A stretch of DNA of 64,000 bases, taken from NCBI GenBank assembly GCA_046349155.1, contig JAXMCW010000001.1:1550001-1614000 (forward strand), in the 5' to 3' direction. The stretch comes from Alsobacter sp046349155 (GTDB taxonomy: Bacteria; Pseudomonadota; Alphaproteobacteria; Rhizobiales; Beijerinckiaceae). The stretch's first letter is position 1; each line of letters opens with the position of its first letter. A model generated the notes under the pieces. It was not told the DNA's origin, did no database searches, and saw only the letters and a program-made list of their open reading frames with translations. Both the position numbers and the translations under genes were made by a program. Positions 42,420 to 53,098 of the stretch are shown here, one piece after another.

Positions 42420-43205
42420 ATGGCTTGCGTGGCTCGGCCACTCAGGACATACGGTCGGCTTGTCGCCGTCCTGGGGCTCGGCCTCGCTTCGACCGCCGTC
42501 AAGGCGGAGAGCGGGGAGGGCGGCGCGCGAGTCCTCATGAGCGGCGTCATGGCGCTCCAGGCTCCCGAGCCGCCGCTGGGCGGCGCCCTGCCGGCCATCC
42601 TCGACCTGCCGCCTTCCGTCGGACCAACGGCCCGCGTGCCGCTGCCCCGCATCCGTCCGGCCGACGACGAGAGCCCGGCGGAGGAGCGCGCGCCCGAGGC
42701 GTTGCTCCCGGCCTCGGTTCCCCTGCCGCGCGTGCGGCCGACCCTGTCCGAAGCGCTGTCCATCGACGAGGCCGAGACGCCTGCGCCGCGCACGGGCGCG
42801 GATGCCGCCTTGCCCGTCTTTGCTTCCGGTCCTGCCGGGATCAAGGGCCTGATCGCCCGCCACGCCCAGGCCAATGGCATCCCTGTCACCCTGGCCGACG
42901 CCGTGGTGCGGGTCGAGAGCCGCTACAACCCGCATGCGCGCAACGGCGCCAATATCGGCCTCATGCAGATCAGCCTGCCCACGGCGCGCTCGCTGGGCTA
43001 TGGCGGCAGCGCGGCCGGCCTCGCCGATGCAGACACCAACCTCACCTACGGAGTCCGCTACCTCGCGCAGGCCTATCGCCTCGCCGACGGGGACACGTGC
43101 CGGACAATCCTGAAATTCCAGGGTGGCCATCGCGCCCTGACCATGACGTCCGCCGCCCGCAAATACTGCGCCCAGGTGCAGCAGCTGGCGGCGCAGTTTC
43201 GCTGA
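42420..43205 (+). CDS. SLT-family lytic transglycosylase
   Basis: A probably exported protein of 261 residues with a hydrophobic N-terminal signal (LVAVLGLGLASTAVKA), a Pro-rich linker (SVPLPRVRP and ADDESPAEERAP regions) and a C-terminal SLT domain of about 110 residues. The catalytic glutamate lies in VRVESRYNPHARNG (near residue 165), with the typical GLMQISLPTARSLGY following and a YLAQAYRLADGD helix. It is a close relative of the gene at 43582, which lies next on the same strand, so the two are tandem paralogues. There is no fused peptidoglycan-binding module. Related rhizobial proteins act in cell wall turnover. Confidence 0.86.
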   Translation: MACVARPLRTYGRLVAVLGLGLASTAVKAESGEGGARVLMSGVMALQAPEPPLGGALPAILDLPPSVGPTARVPLPRIRPADDESPAEERAPEALLPASVPLPRVRPTLSEALSIDEAETPAPRTGADAALPVFASGPAGIKGLIARHAQANGIPVTLADAVVRVESRYNPHARNGANIGLMQISLPTARSLGYGGSAAGLADADTNLTYGVRYLAQAYRLADGDTCRTILKFQGGHRALTMTSAARKYCAQVQQLAAQFR

Positions 43206-43581
43206 CGGGTCCTGCCGCAGAGGTCTGCGGCCCCCGTCTGTCCTCGGCAGGAGCGCCCTCGTGGCCTCCGTCGCCGTCCGTCCTGCGGGCCCATGCGGCA
43301 GGCCTGCACGAACAGTGGAGTCTTGCCGTCACCCCATGACCTGAGATCGGGCCGATCGCAGCCTTGAGGCCGCGCGCGAACGCCTTGGCGTTTTCGTGCC
43401 GCGATCGACCCACCGCGTGCCCCCACAGCGCCCCGGCCGAACGGCCGGACGGCGAACGGGACGGCTTTGTCCTTCCACCGGCCGCGCCGGACGGGAGCAC
43501 GCGACCGGATGCCATGCGGGCATCCACCGGCGCTCCGGATCCGTGATCCCGGCGCCGGCACCAACCCTCCCCTGGGAGACC
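43206..43581. other. Spacer between the tandem SLT genes
   Basis: No gene is supported on either strand. GGGAGACC before ATG 43582 is a reasonable ribosome-binding site. I do not see a hairpin or promoter that I can defend. Confidence 0.35.
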
Positions 43582-44193
43582 ATGATGAAGACCTCGATCC
43601 TGACTCTCGGCCTCATCGCCGCCGCTCTCGCCGCCATCCTCGCGGCCCCCGTCCGTGCCCGAGCCGAAGCCAGCGAAGGCGCCATCGTGCGCGACGGCAT
43701 TCCCACCCCCGCCAAGGCGGCGGTCCAGGGAGCGCCCCAGGCGGCCGTGGCTCCCGCGTCCGCGGCGAAGACCCTCGAGGGCCGCAGCGTCGGTCGTCCG
43801 CTTTCCGCTTCGCCCGAGGCCAGGGGCCGCTACCGCGACCTCATCGCCCGCCACGCGGCGGCGAACGGCATCCCCTATTCCCTCGCCGACGCGGTGATCC
43901 GCATCGAGAGCCGCTACAACCCGCATGCCCGCAACGGCGGCGCGGTCGGCCTCATGCAGATCAAGCCGCAGACCGCGCGCGGGCTGGGCTATTCCGGCGG
44001 GGCGGCGGGACTGACCAACCCCGACACGAACCTGCGCTACGGCATGATGTACCTGGCCCAGGCCTATCGGATGTCGGGCGGGAATACCTGCGCGACCGTG
44101 ATGCGCTACCAGAGCGGCCACTTTGCCACGCGCATGAGCGGCGCGAACCGCAGCTATTGCTCGAAGGCGCGCACTATCATGGCGAGCAACTGA
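43582..44193 (+). CDS. SLT-family lytic transglycosylase (paralogue)
   Basis: A secreted protein of 203 residues with a clear signal peptide (MMKTSILTLGLIAAALAAILAA) and an SLT domain with the catalytic glutamate in IRIESRYNPHARNG (near 109), then GLMQIKPQTARGLGY and YLAQAYRMSGGNTC. Compared with the neighbour at 42420 it has a shorter linker and lacks the Pro-rich part. It probably arose by tandem duplication. The last residues contain a Cys-rich SYCSKAR motif. It is likely a periplasmic peptidoglycan lyase. Confidence 0.88.
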   Translation: MMKTSILTLGLIAAALAAILAAPVRARAEASEGAIVRDGIPTPAKAAVQGAPQAAVAPASAAKTLEGRSVGRPLSASPEARGRYRDLIARHAAANGIPYSLADAVIRIESRYNPHARNGGAVGLMQIKPQTARGLGYSGGAAGLTNPDTNLRYGMMYLAQAYRMSGGNTCATVMRYQSGHFATRMSGANRSYCSKARTIMASN

Positions 44194-44204
44194 GCCGGTC
44201 CTTT

Positions 44205-44300
44205 CTCGCCGTCGCCAGGGGCGCAGCAGCGAAGCAATCCACGCGGGGAGAGGCATCCCCGATTGCTTCGCTTCGCTCGCCCGGACGGGGAGGGCGGCTT
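44205..44300. repeat. Rhizobial-type palindromic intergenic repeat, copy 5
   Basis: CGAAGCAATCCACG on the left and GATTGCTTCGCTTCGCTCGC on the right bracket a 15-20 base centre, in the same form as 26270-26360. It lies between the SLT gene and rnpB. Confidence 0.75.
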
Positions 44301-44342
44301 CTCGGGCGCTTGACCCCGCCGGGCATTGCCCCTACGGGAGCG

Positions 44343-44743
<401 letters not shown>

Positions 44744-45376
44744 TATCTGCCCTCACAATGCCTCCGATCGGCAATCGGGAGTCGTTTCAGGGGCTTGGGC
44801 GGACTCCTTGCAGGGGGCTCTCCAGCCCGCTTGGCAGGGTGCGCCTCAGATCCCGATTCAAGGACAGTCTCCAAGCGGCGGACGTACGAGTCTTTTCGCG
44901 CGTTGCCTCCCGATCCTGCGGTTGGCGCCCCGGCCTGCGTCGCCGAGGCGCGGACCGTCCCCGGGATGCCCCCTCCTAACGCTTCGTTAAGGTTAACAAG
45001 CTCTGATGACCTCAGGCCCCGGCGCGGGTGCGTCGCGGGCCGGCTGCGCCCGTGTCCGTCCATTGACGACCATATGGTCCCATGCTATCCCAAATCATCC
45101 CGTTCGGAGAGGCGAGTTGCGGATCGACCGGCGCCCGGGGCGAGGCCAAGGCCTCGGGGTGCGTGGGCGGCCGGTGCGTTCGCGGGTACTCCCGCGTGCG
45201 CGGCCGGTCTTGCGGGTCCGCGGCGAGGCAACGCCTCGACGGTTCGGCGGCGCTGCGGGGCGCGGCCGGCGGGGGAGCGGAGCGGTGCTCCGCGTTCGTC
45301 CAGGGCCTCGGCCCGGCGGCGGATCAAGGGTGTCGCGTTGCGGCGTATGTGATCGCAGGGGCGGATCAGGAGCTCG
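44744..45376. promoter_or_regulatory. Region upstream of mraZ with dcw control elements
   Basis: No gene is supported in these 633 bases. A TTAA-rich cluster lies at 44976-44997 (CTAA, seven bases, TTAA, then GTTAAC), the only AT-rich island here. The MraZ-box candidate is at 45078-45102. From 45103 to 45376 the sequence is GC-rich and would be a long 5' leader. AGGAGCTCG before ATG 45377 is a good ribosome-binding site. Confidence 0.5.
45078..45102 (-). promoter_or_regulatory. Candidate MraZ binding box (three TGGGA-type repeats)
   Basis: On the plus strand TCCCA, TCCCA and TCCCG begin at 45078, 45088 and 45098, an exact 10-base period. Read on the minus strand these are TGGGA-type repeats with 5-base spacers, the form that MraZ binds upstream of its own operon in E. 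coli. It lies 275 bases before mraZ. Confidence 0.6.
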
Positions 45377-45859
45377 ATGGACCGCTTCGTTTCGAGCTTC
45401 GCCAACCGGCTGGACGCCAAGGGTCGCGTGTCGATCCCCGCGTCGTTCCGGGGGGTGTTGGCGAGGGACGGGTTCGAGGGGCTCTATGTCCATCTCTCCC
45501 TGGAGGCCGACGCGCTCGATGCGGGCGGGAACGGGCTCCTGGCGGAGATCGACAGCCTGATCGAGCGGTTTCCGCCGTTCTCGGACGAGCGGGATCAGTT
45601 CTCGATGGCGCTGTACGGCAACAGCGAAGTGCTGAAGGTCGATCCGGAGGGACGCGTGTCGCTCACGGAAGCCCTGAAGGCCCATGCGGGCATCACGGAT
45701 GCGGTGGTGTTCGTCGGCCTCGGTCACAAGTTCCAGATCTGGGAGCCCTCCCGCTTCCAGCGCCATCTCGACGAGGCCCGGCGCAAGGTGAGGGACCTCA
45801 AGAAGGAGCTCGGCGGCGTCCGGCCGTCGGGGTCCGAACCAGGAGCACGGGAACGATGA
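45377..45859 (+). CDS. mraZ: Transcriptional regulator MraZ
   Basis: First gene of the dcw cluster, 160 residues, with two AbrB-like MraZ repeats: NRLDAKGRVSIPASFRGVL at the start and the second copy starting at VDPEGRVSLTEALKAHAGI. MraZ forms a ring that binds repeated TGGGN boxes and controls the dcw operon. ATG 45377 has AGGAG before it. Its TGA overlaps the ATG of rsmH, so the two are coupled. It is in the cytosol. Confidence 0.94.
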   Translation: MDRFVSSFANRLDAKGRVSIPASFRGVLARDGFEGLYVHLSLEADALDAGGNGLLAEIDSLIERFPPFSDERDQFSMALYGNSEVLKVDPEGRVSLTEALKAHAGITDAVVFVGLGHKFQIWEPSRFQRHLDEARRKVRDLKKELGGVRPSGSEPGARER

Positions 45860-46863
45860 CGGGCCGCGGCGATCGGGCGACCGACGCCGCTGGCGGACCG
45901 GCCCGTCACGTTCCCGTCCTGCTCCGGGAAGTCGTGTCGGCGCTCGCCCCCCAGCCCGGCGGCGTGATCCTCGACGGCACCTTCGGGGCCGGCGGCTACA
46001 CCCGGGCCATCCTCGACGCCACCTCGGACGGTCGCGTGATCGCACTCGACCGCGACCCGACGGCCATCGCCGGCGGCTATGCCCTCGTGGAGCAGGCGGG
46101 CGGCCGGCTGACGCTCGTGGAGAGCCGCTTTTCCGGGATGGAGGATGTGCTCGCCTCCCTCGGCCTCTCGGTCGTGGACGGCGTCGTGCTCGACATCGGC
46201 GTGTCCTCCATGCAGATCGACGACCCCGCGCGCGGCTTCTCCTTCCGCGCGGACGGCCCGCTCGACATGCGCATGGGACGGCATGGGACGAGCGCCGAGG
46301 ACCTCGTCAACGGCCTTGAGGAAGGCCCTCTCGCCGACCTCATCTACCGCTATGGCGAGGAGCGCCGCTCGCGCGCCGTGGCCCGCGCCATCGTGTCGGC
46401 GCGCCGGCAGGAGCGCATCGCAACCACGAAGCGGCTCGCCGAGATCGTTGCCTCCGTGGTTTGGGCCGGCAAGGACGAGATCCATCCGGCCACGCGCACC
46501 TTCCAGGCGCTGCGCATCGCCGTGAACGACGAGCTGGGCGAGCTCGAGCGGGCGCTCGAGGCGGCCGAGCGGGTGCTGCGGCCTGGCGGTCGCCTCGTCG
46601 TCGTCACCTTCCATTCGCTGGAGGACCGTATCGTCAAGCAGTTCCTGCAGGAGCGCAGCGGCCGCGAGGCCCGCCCGTCCCGCCACGCGCCTGCCGGCGT
46701 AAGCAACGCCGCGACGTTCGACCTCCTCGGTCGCAAGGCCATCACGGCCGGCGAGGACGAGCTGCGTACCAACCCGCGAGCCCGCTCCGCGAAGCTGCGG
46801 GCGGCGATCCGCACCGGCGAGCCGGCGGCCGCCCCGACCGGCGGCAAGGGGAGGCGCGGGTGA
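45856..46863 (+). CDS. rsmH: 16S rRNA (cytosine1402-N4)-methyltransferase RsmH
   Basis: An rRNA methyltransferase of 335 residues (also called MraW) that methylates N4 of C1402 in 16S rRNA. Landmarks: HVPVLLREVVSAL, the SAM loop DGTFGAGGYTRAIL (about 38-51), DRDPTAIA, LDIGVSSMQIDDPARGFSF, and the C-terminal VVTFHSLEDRIVKQF. The start ATG 45856 overlaps the mraZ stop by four bases; its stop overlaps the GTG of ftsL. The frame is open upstream but has no family sequence there. Confidence 0.95.
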   Translation: MTGRGDRATDAAGGPARHVPVLLREVVSALAPQPGGVILDGTFGAGGYTRAILDATSDGRVIALDRDPTAIAGGYALVEQAGGRLTLVESRFSGMEDVLASLGLSVVDGVVLDIGVSSMQIDDPARGFSFRADGPLDMRMGRHGTSAEDLVNGLEEGPLADLIYRYGEERRSRAVARAIVSARRQERIATTKRLAEIVASVVWAGKDEIHPATRTFQALRIAVNDELGELERALEAAERVLRPGGRLVVVTFHSLEDRIVKQFLQERSGREARPSRHAPAGVSNAATFDLLGRKAITAGEDELRTNPRARSAKLRAAIRTGEPAAAPTGGKGRRG

Positions 46864-47255
46864 AGCGCTTCCTCCACATCGTCGCCATCCTCGCCCTGAT
46901 CGGCTCGGCGCTCTACGCCTACCGGATCAAGTACGACACCATCTACCTGGGCGAACAGCTCGCCAAGCGGCGCCACCAGATCGCGCGGGAGCGCGAGGCC
47001 ATCGCCGTCCTGAAGGCCGAGTGGCAACTCGCGAACCGGCCGGACCGCATCCAGGCGCTGTCCGACAAGGTGGGCGACCTGCAGCCGGGCACTGTGCAGC
47101 AGATCGTGCGCTGGCAGGACGTGCCGATGCGCGCCGCCCCCGTCGACAGCATCGGCGAGAAGCTCGAGGCGCTGGGCCTGGCCGCGCCGACGAACACCCC
47201 CACCACGACGGGCTCGATCAGCGACGCCCGCACGCCCTCCAGCCGCAAGCCGTGA
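46860..47255 (+). CDS. ftsL: Cell division protein FtsL
   Basis: A small bitopic membrane protein of 131 residues. The N-terminal segment (FLHIVAILALIGSALYAYRI) spans the membrane; the following periplasmic part (TIYLGEQLAKRRHQIAREREAIAVLKAEWQLANRP) is a leucine-zipper-like coiled coil ending in the conserved LKAEW element that interacts with FtsB/FtsQ. GTG 46860 overlaps the rsmH stop by two bases. The Thr/Pro-rich tail is unusual but seen in rhizobial FtsL. It is needed to bring late proteins to the septum. Confidence 0.9.
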   Translation: MKRFLHIVAILALIGSALYAYRIKYDTIYLGEQLAKRRHQIAREREAIAVLKAEWQLANRPDRIQALSDKVGDLQPGTVQQIVRWQDVPMRAAPVDSIGEKLEALGLAAPTNTPTTTGSISDARTPSSRKP

Positions 47256-47262
47256 GACATCC

Positions 47263-49059
47263 ATGAACGGCCGCCGCGACGATCCCCCCTTCGGCCCCGA
47301 GAGCCAGCCCGGCCCGGACGCGCCTGCCCCGGAGAAGGCCGGGCCTGCCCAGCGCAACGTCGTCTGGCGCGCCGTCGGCGATCTCTTCCGCATGCGGCTC
47401 GACAAGAGCGGGCATCGCGTCTTCATGGTCGCGGCGGGGTTCACCGCCATCTATCTCGCCATTGCCGGGCGCCTCGTGCAGCTCGGCCTGCAGCCCGATC
47501 CTCCCACCGTCTACCGGCGCGCGGCGGCGGAGGTCTCCGGCGCGCGGCCGGACATCGTCGACCGCAACGGGACCGTTCTGGCGACCGACGTGAAGACGGT
47601 CTCCGTCTTCGCCGAACCCCGGCGCATCATCGACAAGGACGAGGCGGTCGAGCTTCTCACCGCCGTCCTGCCCGACCTCGACGCCCGCGAGCTGCGCGAC
47701 AAGCTCGGCTCCAAGAAAGGCTTCGTGTGGATCAAGCGCGAGATCACGCCGCGCCAGCAGCAGGAAGTCTACCGCCTCGGCCTCCCTGGCGTCGGCTTCA
47801 CGCCGGAGAACAAGCGCGTCTACCCCAACGGGGCGATCCTCTCCCACGTGCTCGGCTTCACCAACCTGGACAACCAGGGAATCGCCGGCATGGAGAAATA
47901 CGTCGACGACCAGGGCCTCGCGGCGCTCAACCTCGCGGGCCTGACGACCGACTCGGCGGACCTCAAGCCGGTGAAGCTCTCCATCGACCTGCGCGTGCAG
48001 TTCGCCATGCGCGACGAGCTCATCAAGGGCATGGAGAAGTACAAGGCCAAGGCCGCCGCCGGCCTGATCCTCGACGTGACGACGGGCGAGGTGATCGCGC
48101 TGGAGTCGCTGCCCGACTTCGATCCCAACAATCCCGGCGATCCGCGCGACGAGCGGCGCATCAACCGGCTGGCGGTCGGCGTCTACGAGATGGGCTCGAC
48201 CTTCAAGGCGCTGACGACCGCGATGGCGCTCGATTCCGGCAAGGTCAACATCAATTCGAGCTTCGACACGCGCGGCGTGCTGCGCTTCGGCCGCTTCCAG
48301 ATCCATGACTACCACGCGACCGGACGCGTGCTGACCGTACCGGAAATCTTCATCCACTCCTCGAACATCGGCTCGGCGCGCATGGCGCTGGCCGTGGGGG
48401 TGGAGGGGCACAAGGCCTTCCTGAAGAAGATGGGCCAGCTCGACCGCATGCGCACGGAGCTGCCCGAGAGCGCCGAACCCATCGTCCCGGCCAAGTGGGG
48501 CGAGCTCAACACCATCACCATCGCCTTCGGCCACGGCGTGGCGGTCGCCCCGATGCAGGCCGCGGCCGCCGTCGGCGCGCTCGTCAATGGCGGGCGCTGG
48601 ATCACGCCGACCTTCCTCACCCGCACCGTCGACGAGGCGCTCGCCAACGCCCCGCGGGTCATCAAGCCCGAGACCTCCGAGGCGCTGCGCTACGTCATGC
48701 GCCTCAACGCCGAGAAGGGCTCCGCCGGCAAGGCCGCGGTTCCCGGCTATTATGTCGGCGGCAAGACGGGAACGGCCGAGAAGGTCATCGGCGGGCGCTA
48801 TTCCAAGAACCGCCTCTTCACGACCTTCATGGCCATCGCCCCGGCCGACAAGCCCAAGTACCTTTTCGTCACGCTCTACGACGAGCCCCAGCCGCTGCCC
48901 GAGACGTTCGGCTTCGCGACGGCGGCCTGGAACGCCGGCGCCACGACCGGCAAGATCATCGAGCGCGTCACGCCGCTCCTGGGGCTGCCGCCGCGCTTCG
49001 ATCCGCCACAATTGCCGTTCCCTGTGATGGCGCGACTGGGCGCCTGGGGGACACGATGA
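47263..49059 (+). CDS. ftsI: Septal peptidoglycan transpeptidase FtsI (PBP3)
   Basis: The division-specific transpeptidase, 598 residues. After a cytosolic Pro-rich N-terminus comes one membrane segment (GHRVFMVAAGFTAIYLAIAGRLVQ), then the PBP dimerisation domain and the transpeptidase domain. Active-site motifs are STFK (about 312-315), SSN (about 366) and KTGT (about 501). It crosslinks new septal peptidoglycan in the periplasm with FtsW. The start is ATG 47263, seven bases after ftsL; the stop overlaps the ATG of murE. Confidence 0.96.
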   Translation: MNGRRDDPPFGPESQPGPDAPAPEKAGPAQRNVVWRAVGDLFRMRLDKSGHRVFMVAAGFTAIYLAIAGRLVQLGLQPDPPTVYRRAAAEVSGARPDIVDRNGTVLATDVKTVSVFAEPRRIIDKDEAVELLTAVLPDLDARELRDKLGSKKGFVWIKREITPRQQQEVYRLGLPGVGFTPENKRVYPNGAILSHVLGFTNLDNQGIAGMEKYVDDQGLAALNLAGLTTDSADLKPVKLSIDLRVQFAMRDELIKGMEKYKAKAAAGLILDVTTGEVIALESLPDFDPNNPGDPRDERRINRLAVGVYEMGSTFKALTTAMALDSGKVNINSSFDTRGVLRFGRFQIHDYHATGRVLTVPEIFIHSSNIGSARMALAVGVEGHKAFLKKMGQLDRMRTELPESAEPIVPAKWGELNTITIAFGHGVAVAPMQAAAAVGALVNGGRWITPTFLTRTVDEALANAPRVIKPETSEALRYVMRLNAEKGSAGKAAVPGYYVGGKTGTAEKVIGGRYSKNRLFTTFMAIAPADKPKYLFVTLYDEPQPLPETFGFATAAWNAGATTGKIIERVTPLLGLPPRFDPPQLPFPVMARLGAWGTR

Positions 49060-50530
49060 CGCTGGCCGAATTCTTCTCCGTCTTCGCCGACACGCCGGCC
49101 GGCTGCGCGGAGGTAGCCGGAATCACGGCCGACAGCCGGCGGGTGAGGCCCGGCTTCGTGTTCTTCGCCGTGCCCGGCAGCAAGGCGGACGGCATGAGCT
49201 TCATCGGCCCCGCGGTCGCGGCAGGGGCCCTCGCGGTCGTCGGCGAGGGGGTGGCGCCGGCCGACCTGCCCGACACCGTCGCTTATCTGCGGACCACGGA
49301 CGTGCGCCAGGCGCTCGCCCGCTCGGCCGCGCGCATCCACCCGGGCCAGCCGGCGACGATCGCCGCCGTCACGGGCACCAGCGGCAAGACCTCGGTGGCC
49401 GAGTTCACCCGCCAGCTCTTCGCGGCCTGCGGGCGCCAGGCGGCCAGCCTGGGCACGATCGGCGTCGTGACGCCCGCCGGGGCAGTCTACGGCTCGCTGA
49501 CGACGCCCGACCCGGTGACCCTCCACGAGACGCTGGACCACCTCGCCGAGCAGGGCGTCACGCATCTCGCCATGGAGGCCTCCTCGCATGGCCTCGACCA
49601 GCGCCGCCTCGACGGCGTACGGCTGGCAGCGGCGGGTTTCACCAATCTCGGGCGGGACCATCTCGACTATCACCCCACCGTCCAGGCCTACCTCGCGGCG
49701 AAGCTCCGCCTGTTCGACACGCTGCTCCCGACAGACGGCGTCGCGGTCGTCAACGCCGACACCGAGCACGCCAACGACGTCATCATGGCCGCCAAGGGGC
49801 GGGGCATCCGCACCTTCACGGTGGGTCGCGCGGGGCGGCAGCTTCGGCTCGCCTCCGTGGCGCGCGAGGGCTTCGGCCAGGTGATGATCGTGGAGGCGGA
49901 TGGTCGCCGCTTCGACGTCACCCTGCCGCTCGCCGGCGACTTCCAGGCCTCCAATGCGCTGGTCGCCGCGGGCCTCGCCATCGCCTGCGGGGAGGACGTC
50001 TCGCGCGTGCTCGCGTCCATCCCCAAGCTCGCAGGCGTCAAGGGCCGGCTGGAGCGGGTGGGGGAGGTGAACGGGGCGCTCGCCGTCGTCGACTACGCCC
50101 ACAAGCCCGATGCGCTCGCCCAGGTGCTCGAGACGCTGCGCCCCTACGCGACCGGACGCCTGATCTGCGTCTTCGGCTGCGGGGGCGACCGCGACCGCGG
50201 CAAGCGCCCGTTGATGGGGGCGATCGCCGCGGAGAAGGCGGACATCGTCATCGTCACCGACGACAACCCCCGCTCGGAGGAGCCCGCCGCCATCCGCGCC
50301 GCCATCCTGGCGGCCGCGCCGGGCGCGCGCGACATCGGCGACCGCGGCAAGGCGATCCGCACGGCGATCACGATGGCGGAGCCGGGCGACGTCGTCGTGG
50401 TGGCCGGCAAGGGACACGAGACGGGCCAGATCGTGGGGGACAAGGTGTTGCCTTTCTCCGACCACGAGGCCGTGAAGGCCGCCATCGCCGCCGTCGAGGC
50501 GGGGCAGGGGACAGGACTGGGACGGACGGG

Positions 50531-50534
<4 letters not shown>
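49056..50534 (+). CDS. murE: UDP-MurNAc-L-Ala-D-Glu:meso-DAP ligase
   Basis: A cytosolic Mur ligase, 492 residues, which adds meso-diaminopimelate to UDP-MurNAc-L-Ala-D-Glu. The Walker motif is TGTSGKTSV (about 110-118); HLAMEASSHGL and DNPRSEEP are present, the latter being the signature for meso-DAP rather than lysine. The N-terminal uridine-binding domain has ITADSRRVRPGFVFFAVPG. The start overlaps the ftsI stop and its stop overlaps the murF start. Confidence 0.96.
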
Positions 50535-51988
<1,454 letters not shown>

Positions 51989-52009
51989 GCGGAGCAGGAT
52001 CCCGACCCG

Positions 52010-53092
52010 ATGCTGGCCTGGCTCTCGGAATACTCGACCTCGTTCAGCCTGCTGAACGTCTTCCGCTACATCACCTTCCGCACCGGCGGGGCGACGGCCA
52101 CGGCCTTGTTCTTCGTCTTCTTCTTCGGCCCGCGCATCATCGCGGGGCTGCGGATCAAGCAGGGCAAGGGCCAGCCCATCCGGTCTGACGGGCCGCAGAG
52201 CCATCTGTCGAAGAAGGGCACGCCCACCATGGGCGGCCTCATGATCCTGTCGGGCCTCGTCTTCTCGACCCTGGTCTGGGCGAACCTGGCGAACCCCTAT
52301 GTCTGGGTCGTCATGGCCGTCACCCTCGGCTTCGGGCTCATCGGCTTCTACGACGACTACCTGAAGGTGACGAAGCAGACCCATGCCGGGTTCGGCGGCA
52401 AGTCGCGCCTTCTGCTGGAGGTGCTGATCGCCGTTGTCGCCTGCTGGCTCCTGGCCAGGATCGGCCTCGGCAGGCTGGCGACGTCGGTCACCGTGCCCTT
52501 CCTGAAGGAAGTGCTGATCGACCTCGGCCTCTTCTTCCCCGTCTTCGGCGCCCTCGTGATCGTCGGCGCGGGCAACGCGGTGAACCTGACGGACGGCCTG
52601 GACGGGCTGGCCATCGTGCCCGTGATGATCGCCGCGGCGACCTTCGGCTTCGTCGCCTACCTCGCGGGCAACGCGGTCTTCGCAAACTATCTGCAGATCC
52701 ACTTCGTCCCGGGCACCGGCGAACTCGCGGTGCTCTGCGGCGCGATGATCGGGGCGGGACTGGGCTTCCTCTGGTTCAACGCGCCCCCGGCCCAGATCTT
52801 CATGGGCGACACCGGCTCGCTGGCCCTGGGCGGGATGCTCGGCTCGATCGCGGTGGCCACCAAGCACGAGATCGTGCTCGCCATCGTGGGCGGCCTCTTC
52901 GTGCTCGAGGCGCTCTCGGTGATCATCCAGGTCGCCTCCTTCAAGCTGACGGGCAAGCGCGTCTTCCGGATGGCGCCGATCCATCATCATTTCGAGCAGC
53001 TCGGCTGGTCCGAGCCGCAGGTGGTCGTGCGGTTCTGGATCATCGCCGTCGTCCTGGCCCTGATCGGCCTTTCGTCGCTGAAGCTGAGGTAG
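52010..53092 (+). CDS. mraY: Phospho-MurNAc-pentapeptide transferase
   Basis: An integral membrane enzyme of 360 residues with ten helices that transfers phospho-MurNAc-pentapeptide to undecaprenyl phosphate (lipid I). The conserved DDYLK (in GFYDDYLKVTKQ), NLTDGLDGLAI and the HHH motif near MAPIHHHFEQLGW are present. The start ATG 52010 is placed 21 bases after murF. The sequence agrees with the family over the full length. Confidence 0.96.
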   Translation: MLAWLSEYSTSFSLLNVFRYITFRTGGATATALFFVFFFGPRIIAGLRIKQGKGQPIRSDGPQSHLSKKGTPTMGGLMILSGLVFSTLVWANLANPYVWVVMAVTLGFGLIGFYDDYLKVTKQTHAGFGGKSRLLLEVLIAVVACWLLARIGLGRLATSVTVPFLKEVLIDLGLFFPVFGALVIVGAGNAVNLTDGLDGLAIVPVMIAAATFGFVAYLAGNAVFANYLQIHFVPGTGELAVLCGAMIGAGLGFLWFNAPPAQIFMGDTGSLALGGMLGSIAVATKHEIVLAIVGGLFVLEALSVIIQVASFKLTGKRVFRMAPIHHHFEQLGWSEPQVVVRFWIIAVVLALIGLSSLKLR

Positions 53093-53098
53093 GGGCGC

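Noticed and set aside
45082..45855. N-terminal extension of rsmH through mraZ
   Set aside because: The frame is open but overlaps mraZ completely; family similarity starts after ATG 45856.
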